IMG/VR virus record: IMGVR_UViG_3300005289_000016 | Location: 1 to 64,000 of that record | Reading direction: 5' to 3' (one strand) | Length of the DNA stretch: 64,000 nt | Origin: a virus | Part shown: piece by piece, positions 9,273 through 18,143 of the stretch | How the letters are laid out: each line of letters begins with the position of its first letter | How positions within the stretch are numbered: the stretch's first letter is position 1 | The notes under the pieces: generated by a model | Databases searched by the model: none | Seen by the model: only the letters and a program-made list of their open reading frames with translations | Told to the model about the DNA's origin: nothing | Position numbers and translations under genes: made by a program

Positions 9273-12200
9273 CCGCTACATGAAACTGTTCGGCATCCGC
9301 AGGCTGGGTGAGTTGGAGAATCCACGAGTACGACCAATCGCACGATTCGGTTTGCCTCGTGGGTCCAACGTCCACTACATGCCTGTGAATGAAACCGAAC
9401 TGGGTCCGGCTGCTTCCAGCCAGATCATTCAGGCAGCGCAACGTCTGGTCTTCATCGACCATGTTCCTGACCTGCTCTCGAAGGAGGGTAACCCCCGCCC
9501 CACGTTCAAGCTCATCGCACCGATGATGCAGCAGTACCGTCGCGAGAACATGACCATCCGCCCAATGCGGGATTATGAAGCAGCGGCAAAAGAACCCCTG
9601 AACATGCTCGTAGTCAACTACGCCATGGTCGCGCAGATGTACAAGTACCAACGGTCGGCTCTGAGTCGCTGGTGGAACTGGCGTAACCTCAGGACCACTC
9701 AGTGGGAACGCTTCAACCAGCTCAAGACTGAACACGAGCGCCATCACATCATCCTGTTTGATGTGCCTCAGACTCTGCCTTCATTGTCTGATCTGCGTAA
9801 AGCTGAACGGGGCATGACTCCGACGCTGATGCAGGTGTTCAACAGTCGTGAGCGTCTGGATTTGCTCGACCTGTTTATCTGGTTGGGTGAGAACCGCCAG
9901 CGCACGCCGATGGGTCGTCTGGATGAGAACCGTCTGAGTGAGATCGAGCTGGTTATCCGTAAGGACACTGGTTGGATCAGCCTGAACCTCGGCCTGCTCA
10001 ACGGCTGGCGTAAGGCTGTCACTGGTGTGTCGATGGAATCGTTCGTCGAACAACCAGTGAGTGAGGACTTCGATTTCGAGGATACCTACCAGCGTTATGT
10101 TTCCATGGAAGCGGCAGGGGATGACACCCTTGATCCTGACATGGGCGTGTCGATGGAAGCTGGGCAAGGTCTCGATCCTAAGATCATGCAGGTGCGGTTC
10201 CTGAAGTTGCTCACCAAGGTCATTGACCAGACCAACCCAGTGCAAGTGATCTCTGCTCAAGAAGTCGAAGCCCAGCAACAAGTCAGGGCTGACGACGATG
10301 CAGAAGAGAAAGCTGAAGAGCAACAGCAGCAACAGCAATCGCTGAAAGAGAACGGTGCTGAAGATCTGCTCGTTGAAGAAGAGGAAGAACTGGCTGAGTC
10401 CTTGGACGCTCCAGCTACCTCCAGCAACGACGCAGAACTGACCGACGAAGACGGCGAGCTGATCGTTGAGACCGGTAACCAGCCTACCACTGAACCGATT
10501 TCACAGATCGTGGCTGATGGCGCTACCGAACACACCCTGACCAGTTCGATCCAGAACAAGATTGACGAGTTGGTGGAGAAGGACGTCCTGACGGCTGCGC
10601 AGTATCGCCGCATGCAGCGTTTGGCTGAATCGTACAAGACGATGCCAGACCCGTGGGACAAGACCAAGACTGTCGAGACCTCCTTGGAGATCAAGCAGGA
10701 AGATCTGGTCCTTCAGGAATCTGAACCGTATCCAGAAATGGAATCGGTGCGTGACAAATCGATGTTGCAGTCTACCGTCGAGAAGATGGACAGTCAGTAC
10801 ATCGAGAAGGTCATGAAGAGTGACATCTTGAACGCCGTTATGTCCGTGCAGAAAGCAGGCATTGCTGTAACGGGGTACGAGATCGAAACCGTGCAAGATG
10901 CGGTCAGTCACTACGAGATCCACAAGGTCCAACTGACTCCAGTCACCGGCAAACCTTCGACCATCTCGTTCCGTGTGCCGGTGGTTGACAAGCGGGGGTC
11001 GTACACCTCCAACGGTCAGAAGTATCGCATGCGGACTCAGAAAGCTGACGTGCCGATCCGTAAGGTCTCGCCAATCCGCGTTGCCCTGACATCGTACTAC
11101 AGCAAGCTGTTCATCGAGCGCTCGCAGCGTGCTGTGTTCAACTACGACAACTGGATCGCCAAGCAGATCATCGCTAAAGGCATGGATCTGGCTGACACCT
11201 CCATCACCAACGTGAAGATCGCTAACGTAGCGAACTTTGAACTCGACCTGCCGACAGTCTACACGATCATCGGTACCCGAGTGATGAGCTTCGAGGCTAA
11301 CGGCCATTACTGGTTCGACTACAAGAACCGGGAGCGCAGTCGCCTGTTCGACATGAAGCTGGTGGAATCCCTTGAAGCTGAACACAAGGGAATGATCGTC
11401 GTAGGTCGTCGTGCTCAACGTTACATCATGGTGGATCGTGAGAACGCGTTCTATTTGATCGACAACAAGAACGGCCAAGTCAGTGAGTTGGGTCAGATCG
11501 AAGACATCCTTGGTTTGAACAAGGACAAGTCGCCGGTCTCCATGGCCGAGATCAGTATCTTCGGCAAGACCATGCCTGTCGGTATCGCCTTGGCGTACTT
11601 GGTAGGTTTGGATAACCTGCTGACCATGACCGGTGTCAAGTTCCGTGCTGTGCCTCTGGGTACACGGGTGCAGATGTCGGACGATGAGTACGCGATCAAG
11701 TTCCTCGATGAAACCTTGGTCATGGACAAGTCGGATGTGAAGAACAGCATGATCTTTGCTGGCTTCCTCCACTACCATAAAGCGATCCGTCAGTTCTCGC
11801 GTCACAGTTTCAACGGCAAGGACGTGTACTTCAACATCCTTGAAGCCAACGGCATCGGTTTGCGCTACCTGCGTGAACTCGACCTCATGAATGCCATGTG
11901 GGTCGACCCGATCACCAAAGGCGTCCTGGAATGGATGAAAGAGCCAACGGAATTCATCCCACTGTTGCAACGTGCGGTGGAAATGTTGGTAACTCGCCAT
12001 GTGCCCAATAAGGTTGAGGGTGCTGATGGGTTGGTGGAAGGTCAAGAACGTGCGAAGGGCTACGAACGTATCCCAGGCGCTATCTACGCCGAGATGGTCC
12101 GGTCTATCCGGGTCTACAACTCGCGTCAAGGTGGTCCGACCTCGCAAGTGACCATGAAGCCTCACGAAGTCTGGACCAACATCGTACAAGACCCGGCCTC

Positions 12201-13641
12201 GGCGATTGTCGATGACATCAACCCGATCCAAAACCTCAAGCAGAAAGAGATCATCACTTACGGTGGCCGTGGTGGCCGCAGTGGGCGGTCGATGACTGCT
12301 GAGGCGCGTCTGTATAAGGAATCCGACATCGGGTTCATCTCGGAATCCACCGTGGACTCCGGGGACGTGGCGGTCATTACCTACATGTCTCCAAACGCGA
12401 ACATCACCAGTGTGCGCGGTACGGTGCGGGCTTACGATAAAGAGAAGGACGGTGCAGCTAACATCGTATCGACCTCCGCCCTGATCAGTCCGTTTGCAGA
12501 CCGAGACGACCCTAAGCGGGTGAACTTCATTGGTATCCAGCAATCTCACGTAATCTCCGCTGACGGTTATCGTGAGTCTCCAATCTCCACCGGCTATGAC
12601 CACGTGTTGGCCCACCGTGTTGATGAGATCTTTGCTGTCCCGGCTACCAAAGCGGGTGAAGTCATTGAACGCACTGACAACCACATTGTGATTGCGTACG
12701 AAGACGGTACCTTCGAGCATCTGGATCTGACCACCCAGTACGGCATCTCCGCTGGTTCGGTCTACCCGCAGAAGCAAGACTCCACCTTCCAGTTGGGTGA
12801 CAAAGTCAAGCCAGGCGACATCTTGAAATTCAACTCGGGCTTCTTTAAGCCGAGCCGGTTCGAACCACGTCAAGTGCAGTGGAAGGCTGGGGTGATTGCG
12901 CGTACGGCTCTGATGGAAGCGTCCTACACGCTGGAAGACTCCTCGGCAATCGATGATTGGTTGGCGGGTCAGCTGGGTTCGGAAGTCACCAAAGTCAAGA
13001 CCATCGTCGTGCAATTCGGGCAGCACCTGCGTAACCTGGTAAAACCGGGCGACCACACGGACATCTCGAGTATTCTATGCACGATTGAAGATGCTGTAAC
13101 GGCGGAAGCTGGACTGTTCTCGGACGAAGACCTTGAAACCCTTCGCAAGATGGGCTCGGCGGCACCACTGGCTGGTGCGGTTGGCGAAGTCTCGAAGATC
13201 GAGGTGTTCTACCACGGTGACCCGGACGACATGTCGGACTCGCTGTTGGAGCTGGTTACTGCCCACGACAAAGAACGTCGTAAGGTGGCCAAACGTCTCG
13301 GCAAACCGGTTGTCACAGGTCAGGTCGACCAATCCCTTCGTATCGACGGGAACGGTCTGGAACTCGATCACGTTGCGATCAAAGTCTACATCACTCACCG
13401 TGAAGGCATGGGTGTCGGTGACAAGGCAGTGTTCTGTAACCAGATGAAGACAGTAGTTGGTCATCGCTTGAGCGGTGTCAATGAAACCAAGTCGGGTTCT
13501 CGGATCAATGCCGTCTTCGGCGCCAAGTCGGTAATGGACCGGATTGTATCCTCGGCCCTGCTGATTGGCATGTCCATCTCTGTCCAACGCGCCATCGGCG
13601 AGAAGGCAGCAGAGATGTGGATGAGCAACGATACCAAGTAG
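9250..13641 (+). CDS. Virion RNA polymerase beta-like subunit (phiKZ gp178-like)
   Basis: A 1463-residue protein. Near residues 1389-1400 it has VGDKAVFCNQMK, matching the bacterial beta segment GDK...NK whose two lysines contact the nascent RNA end. Both lysines are kept. Downstream SGSRINAVFGAKSVMDRI matches the region that joins beta to beta'. The protein ends about 60 residues later, so the C-terminal beta clamp segment is absent and probably separately encoded. Residues about 255-420 form a low-complexity acidic linker with a glutamine run and three SME tripeptides (261, 285, 301). These fit the S/A-x-E rule for phiKZ-type prohead protease sites. A start ATG at 9250 has AGGA 10 nt upstream. 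Four genes downstream is the protease itself. Confidence 0.87.
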   Translation: MAVMFLYDRYMKLFGIRRLGELENPRVRPIARFGLPRGSNVHYMPVNETELGPAASSQIIQAAQRLVFIDHVPDLLSKEGNPRPTFKLIAPMMQQYRRENMTIRPMRDYEAAAKEPLNMLVVNYAMVAQMYKYQRSALSRWWNWRNLRTTQWERFNQLKTEHERHHIILFDVPQTLPSLSDLRKAERGMTPTLMQVFNSRERLDLLDLFIWLGENRQRTPMGRLDENRLSEIELVIRKDTGWISLNLGLLNGWRKAVTGVSMESFVEQPVSEDFDFEDTYQRYVSMEAAGDDTLDPDMGVSMEAGQGLDPKIMQVRFLKLLTKVIDQTNPVQVISAQEVEAQQQVRADDDAEEKAEEQQQQQQSLKENGAEDLLVEEEEELAESLDAPATSSNDAELTDEDGELIVETGNQPTTEPISQIVADGATEHTLTSSIQNKIDELVEKDVLTAAQYRRMQRLAESYKTMPDPWDKTKTVETSLEIKQEDLVLQESEPYPEMESVRDKSMLQSTVEKMDSQYIEKVMKSDILNAVMSVQKAGIAVTGYEIETVQDAVSHYEIHKVQLTPVTGKPSTISFRVPVVDKRGSYTSNGQKYRMRTQKADVPIRKVSPIRVALTSYYSKLFIERSQRAVFNYDNWIAKQIIAKGMDLADTSITNVKIANVANFELDLPTVYTIIGTRVMSFEANGHYWFDYKNRERSRLFDMKLVESLEAEHKGMIVVGRRAQRYIMVDRENAFYLIDNKNGQVSELGQIEDILGLNKDKSPVSMAEISIFGKTMPVGIALAYLVGLDNLLTMTGVKFRAVPLGTRVQMSDDEYAIKFLDETLVMDKSDVKNSMIFAGFLHYHKAIRQFSRHSFNGKDVYFNILEANGIGLRYLRELDLMNAMWVDPITKGVLEWMKEPTEFIPLLQRAVEMLVTRHVPNKVEGADGLVEGQERAKGYERIPGAIYAEMVRSIRVYNSRQGGPTSQVTMKPHEVWTNIVQDPASAIVDDINPIQNLKQKEIITYGGRGGRSGRSMTAEARLYKESDIGFISESTVDSGDVAVITYMSPNANITSVRGTVRAYDKEKDGAANIVSTSALISPFADRDDPKRVNFIGIQQSHVISADGYRESPISTGYDHVLAHRVDEIFAVPATKAGEVIERTDNHIVIAYEDGTFEHLDLTTQYGISAGSVYPQKQDSTFQLGDKVKPGDILKFNSGFFKPSRFEPRQVQWKAGVIARTALMEASYTLEDSSAIDDWLAGQLGSEVTKVKTIVVQFGQHLRNLVKPGDHTDISSILCTIEDAVTAEAGLFSDEDLETLRKMGSAAPLAGAVGEVSKIEVFYHGDPDDMSDSLLELVTAHDKERRKVAKRLGKPVVTGQVDQSLRIDGNGLELDHVAIKVYITHREGMGVGDKAVFCNQMKTVVGHRLSGVNETKSGSRINAVFGAKSVMDRIVSSALLIGMSISVQRAIGEKAAEMWMSNDTK

Positions 13642-13646
13642 TCGAA

Positions 13647-13672
13647 GTCCGGGGGCTCTAGGGCTCCCGGAC
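13647..13672 (+). terminator. Hairpin after virion RNA polymerase beta gene
   Basis: GTCCGGGGGC and GCTCCCGGAC pair over 10 bp with a 6-nt loop, 5 nt after the beta stop codon, followed by CTTCCTTT. A terminator or mRNA 3'-end stabiliser. Confidence 0.5.
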
Positions 13673-13712
13673 CTTCCTTTACAGCGCGTCAGAAATTTAC
13701 AGGAACTTGCTC

Positions 13713-13901
13713 ATGAGCACTACTTTCGACAACCTCGCGCTTGTCGCGAATGCCATCGACCTCTCGGTTGAGATCGTGGCCAACGTGGCGGGAAACCAGA
13801 TCTCCAGTTATCTGGAAGGCGCCCCGCTGAACGACCGTACCATCGCGGCCATCGCGGCTGCCGACATCAACAACGTCATCGAGGGTCGCGAGAATGCTTA
13901 A
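13713..13901 (+). CDS. Small protein of unknown function in virion gene cluster
   Basis: Encodes 62 residues starting MSTTFDNLALVANAIDLSVEI. The ATG at 13713 has AGGA 8 nt upstream, and the stop overlaps the start of the next gene by 8 nt, so the two are probably translationally coupled. It is predominantly helical with alternating hydrophobic residues and ends DINNVIEGRENA. It occupies the place of a small gene near gp178-gp177 in the phiKZ order. No motif is recognised. A chaperone or assembly partner of the 450-residue protein is possible but unproven. Confidence 0.65.
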   Translation: MSTTFDNLALVANAIDLSVEIVANVAGNQISSYLEGAPLNDRTIAAIAAADINNVIEGRENA

Positions 13902-15246
13902 CCGGATCGCCATCGATGCAGCATTCCCAGTCGCACAGCGTCTGGAAGAGCGCGGGCTCCGTCTGCTGCCGGCCCAGAACAGCCCCCTGATGTCGTTGAC
14001 CTTGTCGGTCGACAACACACTGGTGGACAACAGCCTGGCTGAAAACACCGACATCGTCAGCGTGCTGCAATCGCGTGCTGGTGGTGATGCTCACCGCGTT
14101 GCCAAGGCCGACATCATCCGTCTGGCCTCTGCTTCCGTTTCTCGTCTGCATGACATCTCCCGCAACCAAGTCCTGCCTGCTATTAAAGAGCTGGCTGGCA
14201 AGGTGCAAGAGTACGTCAACGCACGTCGTCTCGAAGCTTCCCTGCCTTACTCCGTAGTGATGAAAGAAATCCCTGCGGTGTTCAGCAACCCTGCCCTGCG
14301 TCAACTGGCAGAACGTTACCCGAACCCGTCGCAGATGGATTACATCGCCCGTAACTTGGCGCCTGTTACTCTGGAGCGCGTCAAGGAACTCGTCAAGACC
14401 GGCATGGCTGGTTTCGACAGTGAACTGGACCTGTGCCTCAGCCTGCGTAACGATGAAGGCTACGCTGCGGTCATGGACGTGCTGTCGGCCAAGGCCAACG
14501 TGAACGGCATCAATCAGGATTACCTCCCGGGTGTTCTGGTTGCCGCTCAAGCGATCTACGACGAACCAGAGCCGGGTGTGAACCTGACCTTGGTCGAGTA
14601 CAACGACAATGTGAACCGCCTGCTGGGCCGTACTGCTCAACTGCTGCGCGGTGCCATGCTGCGTTATGCTGAGACTGAAAAGCTCGGCATCCTGTACAGC
14701 GCTGACGGTCGTAACTCCCTGACCCAGATCGTGGTCATGGGCAAGACCTACCGCGCCATGCTGGAAAAGGGTTTGACCCCTGAGGCCTTGATCGGTAACG
14801 AAATGGCTGCACGCCGTTTCACTCAAGGTCAACTGATCGAGAACAAAACCATTCTCGAAACCATCTACAACCGCGAAATGAACATGCAAGCTGTCAAGGT
14901 GCAAACCCAGATGGCCAGCATCGTTCGTGATGCACTGCGCGGTGTGATTGGTACCGAGTTGGCTGCTCGTGACATGGGCGAAGAAGCTGTCGATGCCAAC
15001 AAGCGTCTGGTCGAGCTGACTGGCAAAGTCAATGCGGCGAACTGCGATGACCTGAACACTCTGGTCACCGAGATCGTGTGCGAAGTGTTCTACCCACGTA
15101 CCGATGCTCTGACGTTCATTCGTCTGATGAACCGCGTTGGCAGCACTCTGGCAGCGGACACCGATCCGCGCGAAGTGGCGCTGATGGCGACCATCAAGTA
15201 CGTGAACTTCTGGCTGTGCCGTCAACTCGGCTTGGCCCAGGCCTAA
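13894..15246 (+). CDS. Virion structural protein (phiKZ gp177 position)
   Basis: A 450-residue protein starting MLNRIAIDAAFPVAQRLEER. It is largely helical with regular heptad-like leucines and alternating charges and has no signal peptide or membrane segment. The ATG lies within the end of the preceding 62-codon gene. Context is the string vRNAP beta, small gene, this gene, a 243-residue gene, prohead protease, which is the phiKZ gp178-gp175 order. It is therefore likely part of the head or inner virion. No enzymatic motif is visible. Virion protein is an inference from synteny. Confidence 0.65.
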   Translation: MLNRIAIDAAFPVAQRLEERGLRLLPAQNSPLMSLTLSVDNTLVDNSLAENTDIVSVLQSRAGGDAHRVAKADIIRLASASVSRLHDISRNQVLPAIKELAGKVQEYVNARRLEASLPYSVVMKEIPAVFSNPALRQLAERYPNPSQMDYIARNLAPVTLERVKELVKTGMAGFDSELDLCLSLRNDEGYAAVMDVLSAKANVNGINQDYLPGVLVAAQAIYDEPEPGVNLTLVEYNDNVNRLLGRTAQLLRGAMLRYAETEKLGILYSADGRNSLTQIVVMGKTYRAMLEKGLTPEALIGNEMAARRFTQGQLIENKTILETIYNREMNMQAVKVQTQMASIVRDALRGVIGTELAARDMGEEAVDANKRLVELTGKVNAANCDDLNTLVTEIVCEVFYPRTDALTFIRLMNRVGSTLAADTDPREVALMATIKYVNFWLCRQLGLAQA

Positions 15247-15258
15247 CACCATCATCTG

Positions 15259-15278
15259 CTGGAGGGGTGACCCTCCAG
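15259..15278 (+). terminator. GNRA-loop hairpin between virion genes
   Basis: CTGGAGGG and CCCTCCAG pair perfectly over 8 bp around a GTGA tetraloop. There is no T-run, so it may be an RNA stabiliser or processing signal as much as a terminator. Confidence 0.4.
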
Positions 15279-15297
15279 CTATCATCGAGAGTTCGCT

Positions 15298-16029
15298 ATG
15301 AGTATCAAATCGAGTAAGTTCACCCGAGACGCAGCCCGTGTCCACAAAGCCTGGGAGAAGACCGCCGATGGTGCAATGGTGGCGCTCAAGCCGTTGAAGG
15401 TGTACATTCCCTCTCGGTTCCCTCAGCGCGATCTGGCCACGTTCGAAGATGAGATCACGTTCGTTGGTATCTGTGCAGTTGTGCTGGACGATCAGTACTA
15501 CATGGCGTCCCGTATCTGCGCACCCATCCGTTCCGAACCCACGCTAGTGAACACCGCCGTCATCGACGATGTCGAGTACATCGAAATGCACTATGAACCC
15601 GGTGATCGGGTGATCGTGACTGATGAACTGGTGATGATCGACAACCTGCTTTATCGGATCTACGACGAGATCATTGCAAAGGGACGCGTGCCTTGGTACG
15701 TCCTTTACCCTGAACTCGGTGGGATCTTCCAAACCTCGCTGAAACATGCGGGCGTTCGGGTAGGTAAGACCCCGACGGTGATGGAAATCATTGCCAGCGT
15801 TATCTGCCGTGATACTGGCGACCTGCGTCGCTACTATCGTCAAATGGTAGAAACCTACGAAGACATCCGGTATACACCGCCGACCATCATCCCGCTTCGT
15901 AACGTGAGTTACGGTGCGACCAACACCATCGCAAAGTTAACCGGTTCCCGCTTCGACGAAGGCATGACCTCCGCCATCGTCAACCCTGGCGATCGCGTAG
16001 AGCGGACCGAGATGGTACTCCGAACGTAA
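15298..16029 (+). CDS. Virion structural protein (phiKZ gp176 position)
   Basis: A 243-residue protein starting MSIKSSKFTRDAARVHKAWE, with GAGAG 6 nt before the ATG. The N-terminal 30 residues are basic. The rest has mixed beta-strand and helix character, with a segment DDQYYMASRICAPIRSEP that looks like a compact beta fold. It ends 10 nt before the prohead protease gene. The neighbourhood makes a head or neck component likely, for instance a head-tail connector part. No family is recognised and the function is inferred only from gene order. Confidence 0.6.
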   Translation: MSIKSSKFTRDAARVHKAWEKTADGAMVALKPLKVYIPSRFPQRDLATFEDEITFVGICAVVLDDQYYMASRICAPIRSEPTLVNTAVIDDVEYIEMHYEPGDRVIVTDELVMIDNLLYRIYDEIIAKGRVPWYVLYPELGGIFQTSLKHAGVRVGKTPTVMEIIASVICRDTGDLRRYYRQMVETYEDIRYTPPTIIPLRNVSYGATNTIAKLTGSRFDEGMTSAIVNPGDRVERTEMVLRT

Positions 16030-16039
16030 GGATTCCGCC

Positions 16040-16840
16040 ATGGATCAAAGAATCATTTATCAATGTAACGTGTTGAAGGGCATCAATAAGGTTGGGGACC
16101 TGAAGAAGCTCGACAACGGTTACTACGAAGTGCGCCTTGGTGCACTCGGTGCGTACAACGAAGCTGGTTGGCTCTACAATGAGCGCGAAGGTCGTCAACT
16201 GATGGAAGGCTCTGCCGGCCTGATGCGGATGATCAACCAGAACAACGCCCTGCGTGGCGAGAACGGTCACCCGCGCTTCCAAGCCGGTATGAACCAGCTC
16301 CAGTGGTTCGGTCGTGTGAACGATATCTTCGAACCTAACGTCTGCTTCCACATGCGTCGTCTGATGCTCGATCCTGCCAAGGACGAACGTGGTCGCAGCA
16401 TCTCCATGGTGCTCGGTGAAGTCCGTGCATCGGGTAAAGAGAGCGCTTGGTTTGACCGTCAGTTGGAGAACCGTGACGAAAACGTCTGCTTCTCCATCCG
16501 GTCATTTACCGAAGACAAGATCGTCGGTGGCGTCAAGACCAAGTTCCTGAAGAAGATCGTGACGTGGGACACTGTGAACGAGCCGGGCATCCGTAACTCG
16601 TCCAAGTACGCCACGCCGTCGCTGGAATCGGCTCCTGAAGCTGGCAGCGGCTTGATCGCCCTGCCTGAAGCTGAACTGGAAACCGTCTTCTACGCCGATG
16701 CCCTGCGTAAAGAAGCCATGGCCAACCCAGTTGGTGTTGGTGCAGGCGTGGGCTTTGAGTCCGGCGCGAACATGATGTCGCTCATTGCTGAAATCGAACG
16801 ACCAATCAAGGTCTACGTGCCCAGCTCCTGGAGGTGGTAA
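16040..16840 (+). CDS. Prohead (head maturation) protease, phiKZ gp175-like
   Basis: A 266-residue protein with AAGGA 7 nt before the ATG. The pattern of phage prohead proteases (T4 gp21/herpesvirus assemblin-like fold) is visible. A histidine lies in RGENGHPRF (H77) after a helical YNEREGRQLMEG segment, and a serine in CFSIRSF (S153) is the likely nucleophile. The C-terminal third is loose and contains SLES and ALPEAELE, candidate self-cleavage points for the S/A-x-E specificity known for phiKZ gp175. The enzyme cuts capsid, internal and probably virion RNA polymerase proteins during head assembly. It is followed without a gap by two proteins carrying N-terminal S/A-x-E sites, its likely substrates. 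Confidence 0.8.
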   Translation: MDQRIIYQCNVLKGINKVGDLKKLDNGYYEVRLGALGAYNEAGWLYNEREGRQLMEGSAGLMRMINQNNALRGENGHPRFQAGMNQLQWFGRVNDIFEPNVCFHMRRLMLDPAKDERGRSISMVLGEVRASGKESAWFDRQLENRDENVCFSIRSFTEDKIVGGVKTKFLKKIVTWDTVNEPGIRNSSKYATPSLESAPEAGSGLIALPEAELETVFYADALRKEAMANPVGVGAGVGFESGANMMSLIAEIERPIKVYVPSSWRW

Positions 16841-18133
16841 ATGCAAGACACCATCAACGAAGCGTTGGTGGGGGCTGTTGAGCGGATGGAGTCAGAAGCA
16901 TCTCTGGCTCCAGCGCTTTCGGTTATTTCCGACATGGCAGACGTTGCCGACAGTCGCATGGTGCTTGAGCAATGCGTAGAGCAGCTCACCATGGCAGACG
17001 GCTCGGTGGTGGATGTCTTGGAGGCTGAACAGTCCTACTTGGACTGGCGTGCTACTCACCACGATGTGGTCCGTGGCCGTGCTCAGACTGGCGATGCGCT
17101 GGTTGATGAGATTCGTGTCACCATGGAAATGCTGAACAACCCCTCCATGGAATCCGATTTGGTGCAACAGCTCAAGCGCACCTTTGGTTCCATGACGCTG
17201 ACCCTGAAGACCTTTGGTAAGGATCTGATCGACATCAAGTCGAAGATCAGCCAGAACAAGGACACCATTGCAGCTTCGCCTGTCTTGCTCGATTCGGCAG
17301 CGGCTTACGCATTCTTGACCCGGGACAACAAACCGGTCAAGTTGGTAGGTTCGATTGACGAGGACCTCAAGTTCATCGACGCAGCGATGGCGCACTATCA
17401 GCGTCTGTTCAACACGTCCACTGACCTGTCCAAGCGTTTCCGTGAAGCGTGCAGTCAGGACGATGACGGTGCAATCCGGGAAGCTGTCGACTATTTCGAC
17501 GAGCACCTGATTGACCGCACTGAGTTCGAAGACCTGACAGGTTTCCATCTGCTGGGCAATCGTACCGTTTACTTGGACAAACGTGGCTTCCCACAGTTCA
17601 AGAAAGACGGCAGTCCTTGGAAGTTCACCAACAAGGACACTGACGAGAATGGTCTCAAAACCAAACTCGCCAAGAAACAGATCCATGGCTTCACCATTGG
17701 CGGGCCTTTGAAGGCAGTCACCGGTGTGGTCGGTATGAACGACGTTGCTGCTAAGCGGCAAGTGTTGGCCCAAGTCAAGTCGACTGGCGGTGAGACGGAT
17801 GTGAGTGGCTTCCTTGGTGTGGTTGACAAGGCGATCAACCTCAACAATCAGACCGTCAAGTTTGCACAGATGGCGGCAACCATGTCCGAGCGTATTGAAC
17901 GCTTGATGGGCGACATGGACGATTCGTACCGTTTCGTGAATACCGAGAAATCCGTCGACGATAACGTCGTCCGATTGAGGACTCTGCGTGCCCTTTACCG
18001 CTCGGCTCGCCGTAGCGTGTCGCAGTACATGTTCCTGGGCAAAGCCATCGCTACGGTGATGGAGGACCATGCGTCCTACGTGTACCGCAACATCACCATC
18101 ATCTCCAACGAAGTCCTCAAGAAATCCAAGTAA
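16841..18133 (+). CDS. Probable internal head (inner body) protein
   Basis: A 430-residue protein starting MQDTINEALVGAVERMESEA. The ATG follows directly after the protease gene with GGAGG upstream. The first 110 residues are acidic and helical and contain MESEAS and PSMESD, which fit prohead protease cleavage sites, so this part may be a propeptide. The remainder is helical and enriched in lysine near the end. The next gene has the same plan, so the pair may be paralogues like the processed inner-body proteins of phiKZ (gp162/gp163 type). The assignment rests on layout, length and cleavage motifs, not on an enzyme signature. Confidence 0.6.
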   Translation: MQDTINEALVGAVERMESEASLAPALSVISDMADVADSRMVLEQCVEQLTMADGSVVDVLEAEQSYLDWRATHHDVVRGRAQTGDALVDEIRVTMEMLNNPSMESDLVQQLKRTFGSMTLTLKTFGKDLIDIKSKISQNKDTIAASPVLLDSAAAYAFLTRDNKPVKLVGSIDEDLKFIDAAMAHYQRLFNTSTDLSKRFREACSQDDDGAIREAVDYFDEHLIDRTEFEDLTGFHLLGNRTVYLDKRGFPQFKKDGSPWKFTNKDTDENGLKTKLAKKQIHGFTIGGPLKAVTGVVGMNDVAAKRQVLAQVKSTGGETDVSGFLGVVDKAINLNNQTVKFAQMAATMSERIERLMGDMDDSYRFVNTEKSVDDNVVRLRTLRALYRSARRSVSQYMFLGKAIATVMEDHASYVYRNITIISNEVLKKSK

Positions 18134-18143
18134 GGAAAGTCCC

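Noticed and set aside
10310-10345. CAG/CAA repeat in the beta gene as a microsatellite or regulatory repeat
   Set aside because: It is in frame and encodes a glutamine run inside the acidic linker. Length is modest and it is explained by protein composition.
10501-13056. An 851-codon antisense frame within the virion polymerase beta gene
   Set aside because: Opposite to the well-supported beta subunit with its GDK and SRI motifs. His/Asp/Val-rich composition is typical of a mirror frame.
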